Shown piece after piece: positions 11,535 to 23,680 of a stretch of 64,000 nt of DNA (its first letter is position 1; every line of letters starts with the position of its first letter). Position numbers and translations under genes: made by a program. This DNA is from Alentia gelatinosa (Eukaryota > Annelida > Polychaeta > Phyllodocida > Polynoidae), in contig OX465584.1 in assembly GCA_950022655.1 (NCBI GenBank), positions 65,348,722 through 65,412,721 on the forward strand, given 5' to 3'. The notes beneath the pieces were generated by a model that worked only from the letters and a program-made list of their open reading frames with translations, made no database searches and was not told the DNA's origin.

Positions 11535-11970
11535 GGTGGAAGAATCCCAAGGGTATACATAGACAATAATCGATGGTTTTGTGGACAGGCGGCCGTAAAC
11601 CACGAGAGGTTGATGCGTAGTAATACACGACCACCAGCGAGTGTATTACGACGTCAACCTCGAGTGGTTTACAGAGCCGTCTGTCCACAAAACCATCGTT
11701 TGTTGTATATATTATCCATATTCTCCTATAAATTAAACCCAGTTATTGCCATATTAAAAGGTACAACAATAGGGACTATTTCTTTGCTCTATAGCACAAA
11801 GGGACTAATCTTCCCGTATACCATGGTTTTGAGGCCGTATACCACAGGTTTGAATCCGTATACCACAGTTATGGTATCTGACAGGTTTTATATAATGGGT
11901 CGTGGTTTACTTAGTCCCCATACATTTTCAATGGGGACTTTGTATACGATGGATAATAAAACAAAAGGAT
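11535..11970 (+). mobile_element. Foldback/MITE-like element, family H1 (plus copy)
   Basis: Contains an imperfect palindrome at 11563-11706 whose arms are gatggttttgtggacaggcg and its complement, with a stem reading gttgatgcgtagtaatacac. The tail carries cgtataccacaggtttgaat, ggtatctgacaggtttta and a terminal gtatacgatggataataaa. Homologous to 54912-55307 and, on the other strand, to 8150-8912. Non-coding. Confidence 0.75.
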
Positions 11971-12492
11971 AACGTAAGTCATTTATATACCAAGGCTTTC
12001 ACGTAGGTAAATAACTGCAAGCATCGTCACCAGGTAGTTTCATGATTCTTTCAAGAATAATTTGTTTCTCTCTTCCTATCTACCTTGAGTATTCATAATG
12101 ATTGTGATTTGTAGAATTGGCAGGAGGAATCGGAGTAAGACTTTGAGAATATATTGAGGGCTTACAATAATTGAATTTCATATGAATACTTTTGTTTTTC
12201 TTTCTTTGTTCTAACACCAGTAAGGACTGACACTGAAACTGACCCTTAAGAGAAATTATGGGTGATATTGTCCTCAAAATATAGTAGGTACTACTGGCAA
12301 TGAGAGAAAGAGAACCTGCATTACATGAAGCATGAACTCTGGATCACTCCAAAATTTGACTGAACTGAATAAAATCTCATTTAAAAAAGAGAAAAAAATG
12401 GTGATTTGTTGATCGCGAATCACTGGGACAGCCATGTCAGCCATTGTTCAGTAATTTCCACTTGTATACTTCTTGCATGTTGCATTTTACCC
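11971..12492. other. No gene seen
   Basis: AT-rich sequence without open frames of interest, repeats or recognisable RNA genes. Confidence 0.4.
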
Positions 12493-12728
12493 GGCATTTA
12501 CACTAGACCATTATAGGCAGCGATTCTTGAACCTGACGACTTTCAGCCGTGAAAGTCTAGAAATCGTCTAATATAAACGCCAAAAGCGTGGCGATTGCAG
12601 ATCGTCTGATTACGCAATAAAGCACCACCTCACGACTATCAGACACGCTCTGATGCTGGCGACTATTTCAAGCCGCCTTGAATTAGTCGTCTAGATGGGC
12701 AGCGACTCTATGTCGTCAGTGTAAACGC
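12493..12728. mobile_element. Small TIR element, 236 bp
   Basis: The left end gcatttacact (12493) is inverted at the right as agtgtaaacgc (12718-12728). The next bases are also partly complementary (ggcagcgattct / agcgactctatgtcg). Internal words such as gcgattc, gtcgtct and gacgac recur in both orientations. It resembles a short MITE; superfamily unknown. Confidence 0.5.
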
Positions 12729-13064
12729 TCACATATATTCTGAGGCTGACAACCTTTGCGGTGGACATTGCCAACACCAGCTTGACCATCTACAGTTGCC
12801 ACATATTTATTCCTCTAATGTAAACACTGGGTTAGCTTTGATGTGATGGGTCCAGCCAGCGTCTTCTGGTGAACCTTGGTATGAAAGCACCAGCCTTGGT
12901 ATGTTCAAATGTGCATTGTTTCTGTGTTGTTTTAATCATTTCTGAAATATTAATGAGGCGATTTGCATGTTTAACCTACTAAATCGAAGTTTGAATACGA
13001 TAGAACATACAATGCAATTACTGAACTTTTTCCGGAGATAATTTAAAAGGGTATCATAAACGTA

Positions 13065-13362
13065 TTATTATATACCTGTGTTAGTATATCCTACACATAC
13101 GGCCCGCTTCTAGCCATGTCGTATTTATATCTGTGCGACACCTAGGTGACGTACGGGGTATGTATGTGGCGTACGGGGCATGTACGACAGCGAAATAAAA
13201 AAAACTCGCCCATAAGCAAAGTTAGAAATTGGATATTTTAACTTATATAATAATACGAAAACAGGGTTACTGTGTCTGTACGTGATAAATATTTGGTCAA
13301 TTTTACCGCGTATTCATAACGTACAGCCACAGTAACCCTGTTTCCGTATATTACTCGCATAC
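13065..13362 (-). mobile_element. Hairpin element, family F
   Basis: A palindrome at about 13245-13362 has arms aatacgaaaacagggttact and agtaaccctgtttccgtat. The adjacent 13065-13190 block (ttattatatacctgtg, tacggggtatgt) is the reverse complement of 18715-18835, next to the related hairpin at 18549-18711. Both are copies of one element type with TTATTATATACCT-like ends. Confidence 0.65.
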
Positions 13363-15288
13363 ACTTAGTAATCTAATGCTATAGAAAACGTCGCTATATT
13401 GGTGTCTGGTCAACTTTTCCGCATCTATGAAGCTAGTCTCATTTAAGGCGTAGCGGAAAAAGCCCTATTTCAATATTATACAAGATGATTAACAATGCAT
13501 AAAATAGGAAACAAATGAAGACAAATCTGAATCGAAAAATTAAGGTAGGCATGTTCATTTTTGATTTTGAGATCAATTTTATGACAATAATATTCTAATG
13601 GAGTATATAGAAATAAAAAACGGGGTTTATATAGTATAACCCATGTAATTTTCTTGAAACTAGACCACATAATGTAGTACATGTTTATGTATAATATTAC
13701 CCGTTAGATTTTTCAAATGTATGTCATTGAATTTGTTTTGATGGAATTGCAGAAAACTGTATTTTTTAGTAAATTCCCTATACAGAACAAACTAGGAGCT
13801 AATGATATTTCCATTTCCAATGGATGAGCGCGGTACTTCTAAAGTACAATTCTCTCACATAATTAACACCTTGATAATAGAACTATTTGCAAACATTATG
13901 GCTTCATCCAAATCATTCTTCCTGTATCAGGAGTTTGTCTGTGGGCAGGAAGAGCACAAGGGTGAATAACTGGTCAAACAGGTTGGCTCTGTGCCATGTA
14001 GGGAATCTGTCCCATCAGATTCAGATAGTTAGTGAAAGAAGTCAGTGAGTAGTTGTGGGGGTGGGGGTGGGAGTGGGCAGGGGGAGGGGGTTGGTCTGTC
14101 GTTTACTAAAACAACAAGGTGAATAACTGGTCAAACGGGTTTACTGGCTCTGTGCCATGTGGGGAATCTGTCCTGTCAGATATCAGTATGCTCAGAATAT
14201 CAGTGTGTCTGATTATACTGTATTTAGGTCTGTCCCATCAGATTTGAAAAAATGAATTCCACATTTAGTCATTATCATCATCTGATAGTTTCCTTTTCTA
14301 GTAGCAGACAATAGTATCCATAACTAAGTTTTTGGCAGGATTGATATAGTGAATCATTTATCCCCAAAAAGACTAAAAACAAAAAGATCTATTTCTAGGA
14401 ACCAGATCGGTTGTAGGGCAGGGGTATGGTGAAGAAGGGATACTGGGCACCTGATCCTTTTACCAGGCCTTTATAGTTGGTGCATGGATAGTGAAGGGAT
14501 AGATTTTTAGCAGTATGCTGAAAGCTTGTGTGAGCATTCTAACCCCTAGATGACGTATATGAGCGCGATTTCCCGAGCTCAACAAATGAAAATACAATCC
14601 TACTTATTGGGCTAGGTCAAACTAGGCAAAATTGGATCATTTGTTTTTGGAATATACCACAAAGAACCAACTTAAATGGATAAATGTGAAGGTGGCCCCA
14701 CTGTGAACTGAAAAATATGCCTTTAACGGTTCTTGTCCATGGGAAGTCCCCAACAAGCCACTGTGTGCACAGAGAGGGTGACCGTCCCACCACCTGGTGT
14801 AGAAAGAGGGAGTCACTCCTAGTCCTAGACTGGTTCCCTGCCCAAATGAAATAAGGGACTGGTAACTACTTCTTACGTAATGGACCTTGAACTGACAGTC
14901 ATGCCAAGTCACTTGGCTCTACATAGACTTGCTCAAGTTTTTTGTTCTTCTCTTATTTTTTATTAGGTCATGGATCCAAACATTACATTCGGTTGTTTAA
15001 TCCAGGCTAGATCAACATGTCAATTTAAAAGTGTTACAATCAGCAATCCTGTTGTACTGGCTGTAAGGAAGGTTGGCCTGCAGGTCTAATACAAGTCCAG
15101 ATTAAATGAATGAAATAAAAAGAAAAGGATACAGAGACTAAGGCCAGTAAAGGCTCTACAGTCTCAGTCTTCCAATATGGCACTCTCCCAGCAGATCTTC
15201 TGCGGAAGTAGAGTACAGGAACTCTGCTAGGAGAGTGCAATAAACGGAAGCGTTACCCATAGTGCACCAAAAGAAATGGAACCCGTTA
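13363..15288. other. No gene seen; one local duplication
   Basis: Nothing coding is recognised. A segment of about 60 bp containing ggtgaataactggtcaaac at 13962 is repeated at 14119 ('gtgccatgt.gggaatctgtcc' is shared), flanking a G-rich stretch at 14054-14090. The rest is AT-rich unique-looking sequence. Confidence 0.4.
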
Positions 15289-15946
15289 CCAGGGGCCCGT
15301 TTCAATAGAAAGGGCCTCACTATCTGGTTAGTGACATGATTAGTGACCCCAATAGTGATATGAATAGCAGAAAAAGTTAGGTCTCATTGCAAAAGGCATG
15401 TTACTGTAGGGGAGGTGTGTCAGTTCACTGTTGGCAACATCGTGACATTGCTCCCTGGGCCTGACAATGGATGGTGTTAGTGCTACCGGGAACAAGTGCT
15501 GTTAAGGTGAGGTCACCGCATAAATTATCGACTGCGCTTGAGTAATTTTACAATGGCCACCAGAGCAGCATTTTCTATGACAAAATTCAAATGTGAATAT
15601 CGTTGGATTGCATCTGCCGATCTCCTTCATATTTGGCATGTTTATAAGTTGTATGTATTCCTAACTGGGGTTAAAGTTTCATAGCTTAATTCATATCGGA
15701 AGTAAAGTTATGTGTTTGTGACATCAAAAGCGAGAGGGTATACCCTCTCGCTATTTAAGACACTATAGTGACCCTTTTAGTGACTGGACAACAGTCTTCT
15801 GAAATGGTACAAGCCACTATTTGCGCCTGTCTGCTACCCTATGTCGCAAAGTGGGTTGTCACTAATGTACTGCAATGCAAACTGCCGCTATTGTGTCGCA
15901 GGACACAATAACGGACGTCCTACAGGCTATTGAAACTGGTCCCTGG
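15289..15946. mobile_element. TIR element, 658 bp, related to 205-1853
   Basis: Left end ccaggggcccgtttcaatag (15289) and right end ctattgaaactggtccctgg (15927-15946) are imperfect inverted repeats. Internal segment 15585-15725 (cttcatatttggca, tataagttgtatgtattcct) is similar to 1510-1640 of the 1.65-kb element. Repeated TAGTGAC words lie near both ends. Non-autonomous, with no open frame of interest. Confidence 0.65.
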
Positions 15947-17160
15947 CCTATAATGTGACTAATGTTACGATTCCATTCCAAACTGCTGAGGTAATTTTCA
16001 CTCTGTCTTCCGACTGTACATAAACATGTGATGTAATTTTAGCCGCCATACTGCTTCCGGGTATGGAATTCTGTGCCTCAGTAGCTTGGAAGCCTGGCCT
16101 AGCTAGACTATAGGTAGGTAAAGGGTTCCATTTTTATGATTCATTATTGGTAACGCCTCCTGGTTCCCCTGTCATCCGCTAGAGGGCTCGGCAGAACTAG
16201 GTGTATGACAAGCGGATACCAGCCAAACCACTAGGCTGGTTCCCGGGGTATCCGCTAGTCACGGGCGGGCACCAGCCAAAGATGAAGCATGGTTGAAGGT
16301 CGTGCCTGTGGAACCTGTTACCTGCCCCTTATTTTTTATGGGCGGGAACCAGTCTAGTGCCTCAGCCACTAGACTCCAACCCTTGTTAAGCTGCCTTGCT
16401 GCCTCCAAGTGTCGGTGAAAGAGACTATCTTTGTTGTACTTATATTCAAAATATACACGCATGGACATAAAAGCATTGGAACACTGGCTTAAAAATTAAG
16501 AAATGACCCGCTATCCAAGCATAGGTCCAGGTCACATAAAACATCTGCTGGGAGAGTAAGAGACACTTCCAGGTAGTGGGTCAAGGAGCCACAGTTTAAA
16601 CCCAACCAGAGCTAACGTAGTGTAGCTCTGGTGTCCAGTGTAATGTTTGCACTGACAGAGAGACTAAGAACAACGAGTGAGTTCCATGAAAACACACTAG
16701 GAGGCGCCTCGACGCTATTCTGATTCCTCTTTTTCCCACCAGGTGACTCTAACTGTCGATGAATTCACGGCTTGGTCATATGGAAGAGTAAGGTTGAATA
16801 CTGAATGTTTATCATCTTCAAGTAGGGCATGATGTGGTTAAAACACATCTTATCGATGCATCTCATATTGTTTACATGTCTTTTTGAAAAGGCATTATTA
16901 CTGTTATAATTCTTAGTGCGAAAAGAAAACTACACAATGTCTTTTTTCGATCATATATGTATTCCCTAGTTCAGCTGCATAGAAGATGATGAAGTTATTT
17001 GAAGGTTTACAAATTCTACATCAATAGCTTGAGAGACTTTATGTGAACATAATTCCATGCTCTGATCACGAAAAAACTTACTTTAAAAGTGGGAAAAAGG
17101 CAGGTACCTACATATAATATGGTTTAGATTTGAATCTGAAAAGGTAAACAGAAAAATCTC
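15947..17160. other. No gene seen
   Basis: Contains short inverted words near 16195-16265 (acaagcggatacc / ggtatccgctagt) that may be a degraded repeat. No coding, RNA or other regulatory feature recognised. Confidence 0.4.
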
Positions 17161-18548
17161 CACTCACCATCACTCACCACCATACACCACACCCACCACA
17201 CACCACACCACACACACCCACCACACACCACCATACACCACACACCACACACCACTCACCACCATACACCATACACCACACACCCACCACCCGTCACACA
17301 CACCCACCACCACCACTCACCACCATACATCACACCACACACCACACACCACACACACCCACCACCACCACTCACCACACACCACACACACACACCACTC
17401 ACCACCATACACCACACACCACACACCACTCACCACACACCACATACCACACACCACTCACCACCATACACCACACACCACACACCACACACCACACACC
17501 ACACACCACACACTCACCACCATACACCACACACCACCACACACCACACACCACACATCACATACCACACACCACACACCACACACCACACACCACACAC
17601 CACACACCACACACCACACACCACACACCACACACCACACACCCCCACCACTCACCACACACCACACACCACACACCACAGACCACCACACACCACCACA
17701 CACCACACACCACACACCACACACCACACACCACACACCACACACCACACACCACACACCACTCACCACACACCACACACCACACACCACACACCACACA
17801 CCACACACCACACACCCCCACCACTCACCACACACCACACACCACACACCACAGACCACCACACACCACCACACACCACACACCACACACCACACACCAC
17901 ACACCATACACCACACACCACACACCACCACACACCACACACCATACACCACACACCACTCACCACCATACACCATACACCACACACACCACACACCACA
18001 CACACCACACACCACACACCACACACCACACACCACCACCACCCACCACACACCCCCACCACCACACACCACACACCACACACCACACACCACACACCAC
18101 TCACCACACACACCCACCACCACACACCCCCACCACTCACCACACACCACACACTACACACCACACACCACACGCCACACACCACACACCACACACCATA
18201 CACCACACACCACACACCACACACCACACACCACACACCACACACCACACACCACACACCACACACCACACACCACTCACCACACACCATCACCACACAC
18301 ACCCACCACCACACACCCCCACCACTCACCACACACCACACACCACACACCACACACCACACACCACACACCACACACCACACACCACACACCACACACC
18401 ACACACCACACACCACACACCACACACCACACACCATACACCACACACCACACACCACACACCACACACCACACACCACACACCACACACCACACACCAC
18501 ACACCCCCACCACTCACCACTCACCACACACCACTCACCATTCACCAT
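17161..18548. repeat. 10-bp satellite (ACCACACACC)n
   Basis: About 1.4 kb of near-perfect 'caccacacac' repeats with interspersed ccaccactcac and accatacacc variants. Open frames on the minus strand give only Val/Cys/Gly/Trp repeats and are artefacts. The array resumes at about 19297 after an insertion of hairpin elements. Confidence 0.95.
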
Positions 18549-18711
18549 CATATACGGAAACTGGCTTACTGTCTTCGTACGTCAAAAATACGCGGTGAAA
18601 TTTTGATTACATACATTCCGATACCGTAGGCAGAGGGATGTATGTGATCAATCATTTCATCAAGTATTTTGATGTACGTAGACGGTCAGCCTGTTTCCGT
18701 ATTATTATATA
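18549..18711. mobile_element. Hairpin element, family F
   Basis: Imperfect palindrome with arms atatacggaaactggcttac (18551) and, complementary to it, ggtcagcctgtttccgtatt (18684-18703). Inner arms are cgtacgtcaaaaatac and gtattttgatgtacg. The following segment, 18715-18835, matches 13065-13190 in reverse. It is inserted at the edge of the 10-bp satellite. Confidence 0.7.
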
Positions 18712-18828
18712 CCTAAAAAAGGCACGTGATCACATACCCCGTACGGCACAGTGTGACATAAGGGTATAAATACGCCATGGGTAGGAGCGGGTAGTATATC
18801 TAGCTCATACAGCCACAGGTATATAATA

Positions 18829-18995
18829 ATAGAGGGAAACTATGTTCCGGTGAGCAAAAGTTCAAAGTTACGAGGTAAGGGTTGGAAAAATTACTGCCCA
18901 AGGCCTTGGCCGCGGGCAGTAATTTTTCCGAGCCTTACCGAGTAACTTTTACTTTTTCTTACCAGTACTTGGTTTCCCTATTCCTAAATACCTTC
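18829..18995. mobile_element. Hairpin element, family G (copy 1)
   Basis: Palindrome with outer arms agagggaaactatgttccgg and ggtttccctattcc, inner arms ggaaaaattactgccc and gggcagtaatttttcc, and a GC-rich tip (aaggccttggccgc). It is the same family as 48621-48785, in opposite orientation. Non-coding. Confidence 0.75.
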
Positions 18996-19075
18996 AAATT
19001 GCATTAGAAATAGAGATTTTCCTACCTGCGATAGTCCAAGAAGCAATGATCACCCTTATCGAGTAACAGCAACCG

Positions 19076-19213
19076 CTATGTTTTTGTCCCGGCCGTTCTC
19101 TGGCCGTGTCCCGGCCGATTCATAGCAACTATGCTTGTTGCTATGTGTGTTGCTATGCGACAGCGTCGCGGCGACGTCATAGTGTTTACATTTTTCAGCC
19201 TGGGACAAAAACG
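19076..19213. repeat. Short foldback around GTCCCGGCCG words
   Basis: Inverted ends tgtttttgtccc (19079) and gggacaaaaacg (19202) enclose repeated ggccg and ttgctatg words. This may be a degraded MITE; nothing else supports a class. Confidence 0.35.
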
Positions 19214-19296
19214 TCAGCCTCGATACATAACATATAATTACTGTACCCCTAGCAGCGGTATGTAACTATAGATAGTTCAGAAATGGGTATATAGGA

Positions 19297-19412
19297 ATAC
19301 ACCATACACCACACACACCCACCACCACTCACCATCACACGCCACACACCCCCCCCCCCCCCCACACCCCCCACACCCCCCCACACACACCACCCACCAC
19401 CCATACGCTGCT
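19297..19412. repeat. Remnant of the CACCAC satellite with poly(C)
   Basis: Resumption of the 10-bp satellite (ccatacaccacacacac) followed by a run of about 15 C and cacaccccc repeats. The 750-bp hairpin-rich block 18549-19296 therefore interrupts one array. Confidence 0.8.
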
Positions 19413-19667
19413 ATCGCCCGCTCCCAGTTTCCTGACCGCCGCGTAGGGATACACGATGGATGGCCGACTCACCGCCTCGCGCACTAATTTCCGGCGTCTC
19501 TGTGCTGTCTGACGGACTACTTTTGTGTGGCGGAGGAGAGGCGGTCAGGCGGTCAGGTGATAGTTCTCTGTATTAATCCGCAGGGTAGTGATCTGGTGTC
19601 GGGACAAATTGGTGAATTCATCACAGGCATACACTGAGGCTGGGTTTTCTTAGCTGTTCTATGATGG
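19413..19667. other. No gene seen; short GC-rich stretch
   Basis: 19405-19570 is moderately CpG-rich with inverted words (tgaccgccgcg / cggaggagaggcggtcagg). No element or exon can be defined. Confidence 0.3.
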
Positions 19668-20058
19668 TAAGTCCAATGCACATCTACCAATTCGGGGTTG
19701 AACGATTAGTTCCCAAATCGCAGAGTTGTCGGTGAACTTGTCACAGGCAAATTACTTAACCCGTTGGCCACTCAAATTGGGTGTATTTCTAACGTGCCAT
19801 TGTCACCAACTGGATTTATCAACATGTTTATAAACTTCTTGCAAGCTATTTAGGAACATCAACCGACAACCTGTCAGTGACAAAAGAAAATCTCAAGGAG
19901 GGGGTTCATTAATCATTTGCTGACCCTTGCCTAGCTGTCCTACATCTACCGACTAGGGCTGACTCCGTTAGGATGCCTCGCCTGAGACAAAGTACCTTTC
20001 CTTTGTCACCGATAAAGGTACATCAATGTTTCGAATCGGTAGATGTGCGTTGGGCTTA
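19668..20058 (-). mobile_element. TIR element of the 8994-9699 family
   Basis: Left end taagtccaatgcacatctac and right end tagatgtgcgttgggctta are inverted repeats, matching the family ends at 8994 and 9699. Internal words such as gtcctacatctaccgac, gttaggatgcctcgcctgag and aaaggtacatcaatgt are reverse complements of those at 23280-23390. Non-coding. Confidence 0.75.
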
Positions 20059-20538
20059 TCGTGTACTCTGCATGTCTTCTTCACCATCTCCTTCATTCAC
20101 CCAGGAACAAATAATCTCTCATAATGTTTCCAACGTATCCTTTTCATCATGTTCTCTCTAAAGGGCACAATCGACCAGGCCAATTTCTCACCCAATCAAT
20201 TGTTCCTGGGCCCTTAAGAGGAAGCCCACGTATTGCAATTTATTTAATTCTGATAATGATAGTTTAATAAATGATCATTTTCAAAGATTTGAGAAATTCT
20301 AGGGAATCCGATAATAATGGGCGATTGTCTGGCTAAGGAATCGGCTACGGTCGGTCCAGTGGAACGCCCCCTTAGGGCGAATAAAGTAATATTTTAAGTT
20401 ATTATATATCTAGAACATTTTTATGAACAAATACAACTCGATCGACTGCTGCCTAAATTCGGTTTGATGTAAGCTTTATTTGAAAATATGTACAACGTTT
20501 CGGCTTCTTAGTGGGATATCAAATATTTACATTTTGGG
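20059..20538. other. No gene seen
   Basis: AT-rich, with no coding signal. 'tacaacgtttcggcttctta' at about 20491 resembles half of the ACGTTTCGG...TCATCAGG motif discussed at 24923, but the second half is absent. Confidence 0.35.
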
Positions 20539-20667
20539 TGTCTGTCTCTGTCTGTCTCTATGTACCTGTCTCTCTCTGTCTCCCTTTCAGTTTGACTATA
20601 TCTGTCTATTTCTGTCTTTCTCTTTATTTCTTCGTCTCCCTGTCTCTCTCTCTATCGTTCTCTCTGT
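20539..20667. repeat. TCTG/TCTC microsatellite
   Basis: Pyrimidine-rich gtctgtctctgtctgtctc-type repeat of about 130 bp. It ends at the boundary of the TIR element starting 20668. Confidence 0.85.
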
Positions 20668-20892
20668 CTCTGTCTTTATCCTACCCCTAATAAAAAACCG
20701 CCATAGACTTAACATAAGGATATTTATATGTGGCAAGCCGTGACATAAAGTGTTTTTTATGCCACTAGAGTAATAACAATCTTGACCAATCAGAGAGCAG
20801 GATGTCAGCTACTATGAACAAAAAGTTCTGTTGGTCCTTAACTCAATATTCATCTTTTAGTAATACAAAAGCATAGACGGGGTAGGATAAAT
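20668..20892. mobile_element. TIR element, TTTATCCTACCCC family, 225 bp
   Basis: Ends tttatcctacccc (20668) and ggggtaggataaa (20880-20892) are perfect inverted repeats of 13 bp. The left side carries catagacttaacat, a word shared with 54690, 63630 and, diverged, 59279. A second full copy is 59251-59479. End fragments occur near 47306-47325 and 59130. Non-coding MITE. Confidence 0.75.
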
Positions 20893-20900
20893 ACGGAACT

Positions 20901-21033
20901 GAACTCGATTTAGACTTGGTCAGTGTCTATGCCACTCTGGTCAGGTCTGCTCCTCACTACACTCGGCTGCGCCTCGTGTAGTAATACGCGACCTTCCCGT
21001 CGTGGCATAAACATTGTCAAGTCTAACTCTCGT
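20901..21033. mobile_element. Hairpin element, family C (copy 1)
   Basis: Palindrome with arms agacttggtcagtgtctatg and, complementary to it, gcataaacattgtcaagtct. The tip is cactcggctgcgcctcgtg with a gtagtaatacgcgacc shoulder. Same family as 46928-47076. It directly follows the TTTATCCTACCCC element. Confidence 0.75.
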
Positions 21034-21500
21034 TTTGTTTCTACTAATTCTCTCTCTATCTCTCCCTGTCCCTTGATATATCTGGCTACGCCTGTCTCTT
21101 TCTCTCTGTCTCTGTGTGTTTTTCTCTCTCTGTCTTTATCTCTTCCTCTCTCTCTGTCTCCCTCTGTCGTTCTCTCTGTCTCTGTCTTTCTCTCTCTGTC
21201 TCTCCCTGTCCCTTGATATATCTGGCTACGCCTGTCTCTTTCTCTCTGTCTCTGTGTGTTTTTCTCTCTCTGTCTTTATCTCTTCCTCTCTCTCTGTCTC
21301 CCTCTGTCGTTCTCTCTGTCTCTGTCTTTCTCTCTCTGTCTCTCCCTGTCCCTTGATATATCTGGCTACGCCTGTCTCTTTCTCTCTGTCTCTGTGTGTT
21401 TTTCTCTCTCTGTCTTTATCTCTTCCTCTCTCTGTCTCCCTCTGTCTACCTTTGTCCTTCTCTCTGTCTCTCTATCCCTATTAATCCCCATATATGTCTG
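21034..21500. repeat. Pyrimidine array with a 140-bp higher-order unit
   Basis: TCTC/TCTG repeat containing three copies of a 140-bp unit marked by ccttgatatatctggctacg at 21072, 21212 and 21352. Open frames are Ser/Leu/Val repeats only. Confidence 0.9.
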
Positions 21501-21905
21501 TCTATCTCCCTCTATCCTCATCTCTTGGAGGTTAGGTATTGAATACTGGGTGTCGAGTGATATATATTTAGTGGTGGTTTTTGTTCAAGGTGTGTAGTGC
21601 AGGGTTATGCCGCTAGGTGGCATTACTGGGCCAGGCTGAGGCCATAATGTAAATAATTCACCTATTCATAGAGGTATAAGCGGATGGAATGCGCTGTCCT
21701 GTGAGACGCAAATGGCAGAATCGGTTGCTCAGTTCAAGTGAATGATCAAAGCAAATTAGGATCTATTTATTTATGCGTAATGACCCTACAAGGCGTATCC
21801 CACTATCACGATTTGAGCCTCCGACACACTACGATAGCCTTACGACAAGCGTTCCGATGAAAAAAATGAAATTTTTATCGGAAGGAACGAGTCTAGCTTT
21901 CACGA
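21501..21905. other. No gene seen; partial repeat
   Basis: Contains 'gccgctaggtggcat' at 21610 (CTCF-like word), and at 21795-21860 a fragment with cccactatcacgattt and cactacgatagccttacgac that resembles the interior of the 9087-9476 MITE. No coding signal. Confidence 0.4.
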
Positions 21906-22380
21906 TGGTCTTCCTCTTTCTGTGTCTTTCTCTGTCCTTCTGTCTTTGTCTCTGTCTCTCTCTCTGTCTTTCTGTATCTTTCTCTCTCCTTCTCTCTTTG
22001 TCTCTCTCTCTCTGTCTTTCTTTCTCTTCCTCTGTCCTTCTCTCTTTGTCTCTCTCTCTGTCTTTCTCTCTCTTTGTCTCTCTCTGTCCTCTTCTCTTTG
22101 TCTCTCTCCCTCTGTCTTTCTCTTTCTGTATCTTTATCTGTCCTTCTCTCTTTGTCTCTCTCTGTGTCTTTCTTTCTCTTCCTCTGTCCTTCTCTCTTTG
22201 TCTCTCTCTCTGTCTTTCTTTCTCTTCCTCTGTCCTTCTCTCTTTGTCTCTCTCTCTGTCTTTCTCTTTCTTTCTCTTCCTTTGTCCTTTTCTCTTTGTC
22301 TCTCTCTCTGTCTTTCTCTTTCTGTATCTTTCTCTCTCCTTCTCTCTTTGTCTCTCTCTTTGTGTCTTTCTCTTTCTGTA
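21906..22380. repeat. TCTTTCTC/TCTG pyrimidine array
   Basis: Long polypyrimidine repeat of ctttctctctttgtctctct-type units, with a loose period of 50-60 bp. Open frames on both strands are artefacts (Ser/Leu or Arg/Glu/Lys repeats). Confidence 0.9.
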
Positions 22381-22877
22381 AAGCGGCCAGCACTTGATGG
22401 TGCACATATTAACCACAAACAAACTGATTGTGATGCATCAAGGATTTGCACCACTATTCGCTAGGTCAATACGTTATGTTGCACACAGAAGCAGCGTGCT
22501 TAGCCTAGACCCTAGTTCCCCCAGGGAATATATGAGCGGCACATTCCCCTAATAAGCCTGATATTGGAGGTGGAAGTGGAGTATTGATTTGCCGGCTCTT
22601 GTTTGTTTGTTCTGTTTTGCTGCCAATACACCTCGCACCTTGCAGAACGGCATGCAGTGTGGGGGAACTGAACGGGTTGCGGCCACCCCTCTCATAAGTG
22701 TTTTATATAGTACGGGCAGCCTAAGCAATTAAATTGTTTTCTCTCATCCTCATTATATTCATCTAATAAGCAACAATTATGTTCATGACAATGATGTTAC
22801 GAGCTTTATGTATTTCACTGGAAAATCTTCCAACTTTTGAAAGAAGTGAATAAAATTATTTTTAAAAAGATCAAAAA
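22381..22877. other. No gene seen
   Basis: No repeat, RNA or coding feature recognised between the pyrimidine array and the hairpin element. Confidence 0.35.
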
Positions 22878-23160
22878 ATCTCACACTCTCTAAGTGGTAT
22901 TCTGTACAAGATTCTCACTACGCTCTATGGGAGAAGAATTCTTAGCGAACTAGGCTTAGAGCCTTGGTAATCCACTGGTACACAGTATTCCTGCTAGGTG
23001 GCATCATTGAGATTATAGGAATCTTTGGGTTGCATTGATGTACGTCTTTAGCACGGGAGGCAGGTTAATGGATTCTCAAGGCTCTAAGCCTAGTTTGCTA
23101 AGAATTCCTCTCCTATAGAGAAAAGTGAGAGTACAGAATACCACTTAGAGAGTGTGAGAT
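22878..23160. mobile_element. Foldback element, family K (parent of the 60-bp array)
   Basis: Imperfect palindrome of 283 bp. The left arm begins atctcacactctctaagtgg and the right arm ends ccacttagagagtgtgagat; inner arms include gaattcttagcgaactaggc and gcctagtttgctaagaattc. The terminal segment (about 60 bp, including tattctgtacaag.ttctcactacg) is the unit of the tandem array at 53591-54552. A half copy lies at 24575-24765. Non-coding. Confidence 0.85.
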
Positions 23161-23263
23161 CTTATGAGAGGGGTGTTACGGCCTCACTCAGCCAAACAGT
23201 ATTTATTTTATTTTATTATTTTCATTTGTTTATTTAGACTGGGAGAGCTCCGGCGGTTAGCCC

Positions 23264-23665
23264 TTAAGGCCAATGCACATAGATCTACCGATTCGGGAAC
23301 ATTGATGTACCTTTGTCGGCGACAAACGGACGGTAATTTGGTTTAGGCGAGGTATCCTAACAGAGTCAGTAGATGTAGGACAGCTAGGCAAGGCTACCCA
23401 GCGATTAGTGAACCACCTCCTTCAGACGTCGGTTTGTCGCTGACAAGTTGTTGTTTTTGCCCTCCCACAGCGATTAGTGGGAGGGCAAAATCAGTGTGGG
23501 TATATATTTCGGTAGGTGAAGACTGCTTCCTTAGGACTAATACCCACCAGCCCCTCTCCTCAAGGGCCGCCAGTCGAGCATGGGTTACGTAATTTGCCTG
23601 CGATTCCTATACGATTTGAGAACTAATCGTTCAACCCTAAATCGGTAGATGGGCATCCAGCTTTA
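23264..23665. mobile_element. TIR element of the 8994-9699 family
   Basis: Left end cttaaggccaatgcacat and right end atgggcatccagcttta flank internal words shared with 8994-9699 (ttcggaacattgatgtacct, gtcggcgacaaacggacggt, gtcgagc..gggttacgtaatttgcc). It lacks the nested MITE found at 9087, so it shows the empty site. Non-coding. Confidence 0.75.
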
Positions 23666-23680
23666 GCCATTATGGGTAAC

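Noticed and set aside
17458..18551. Minus-strand Val/Cys/Gly/Trp open frames
   Set aside because: Pure translation of the 10-bp CACCAC satellite.
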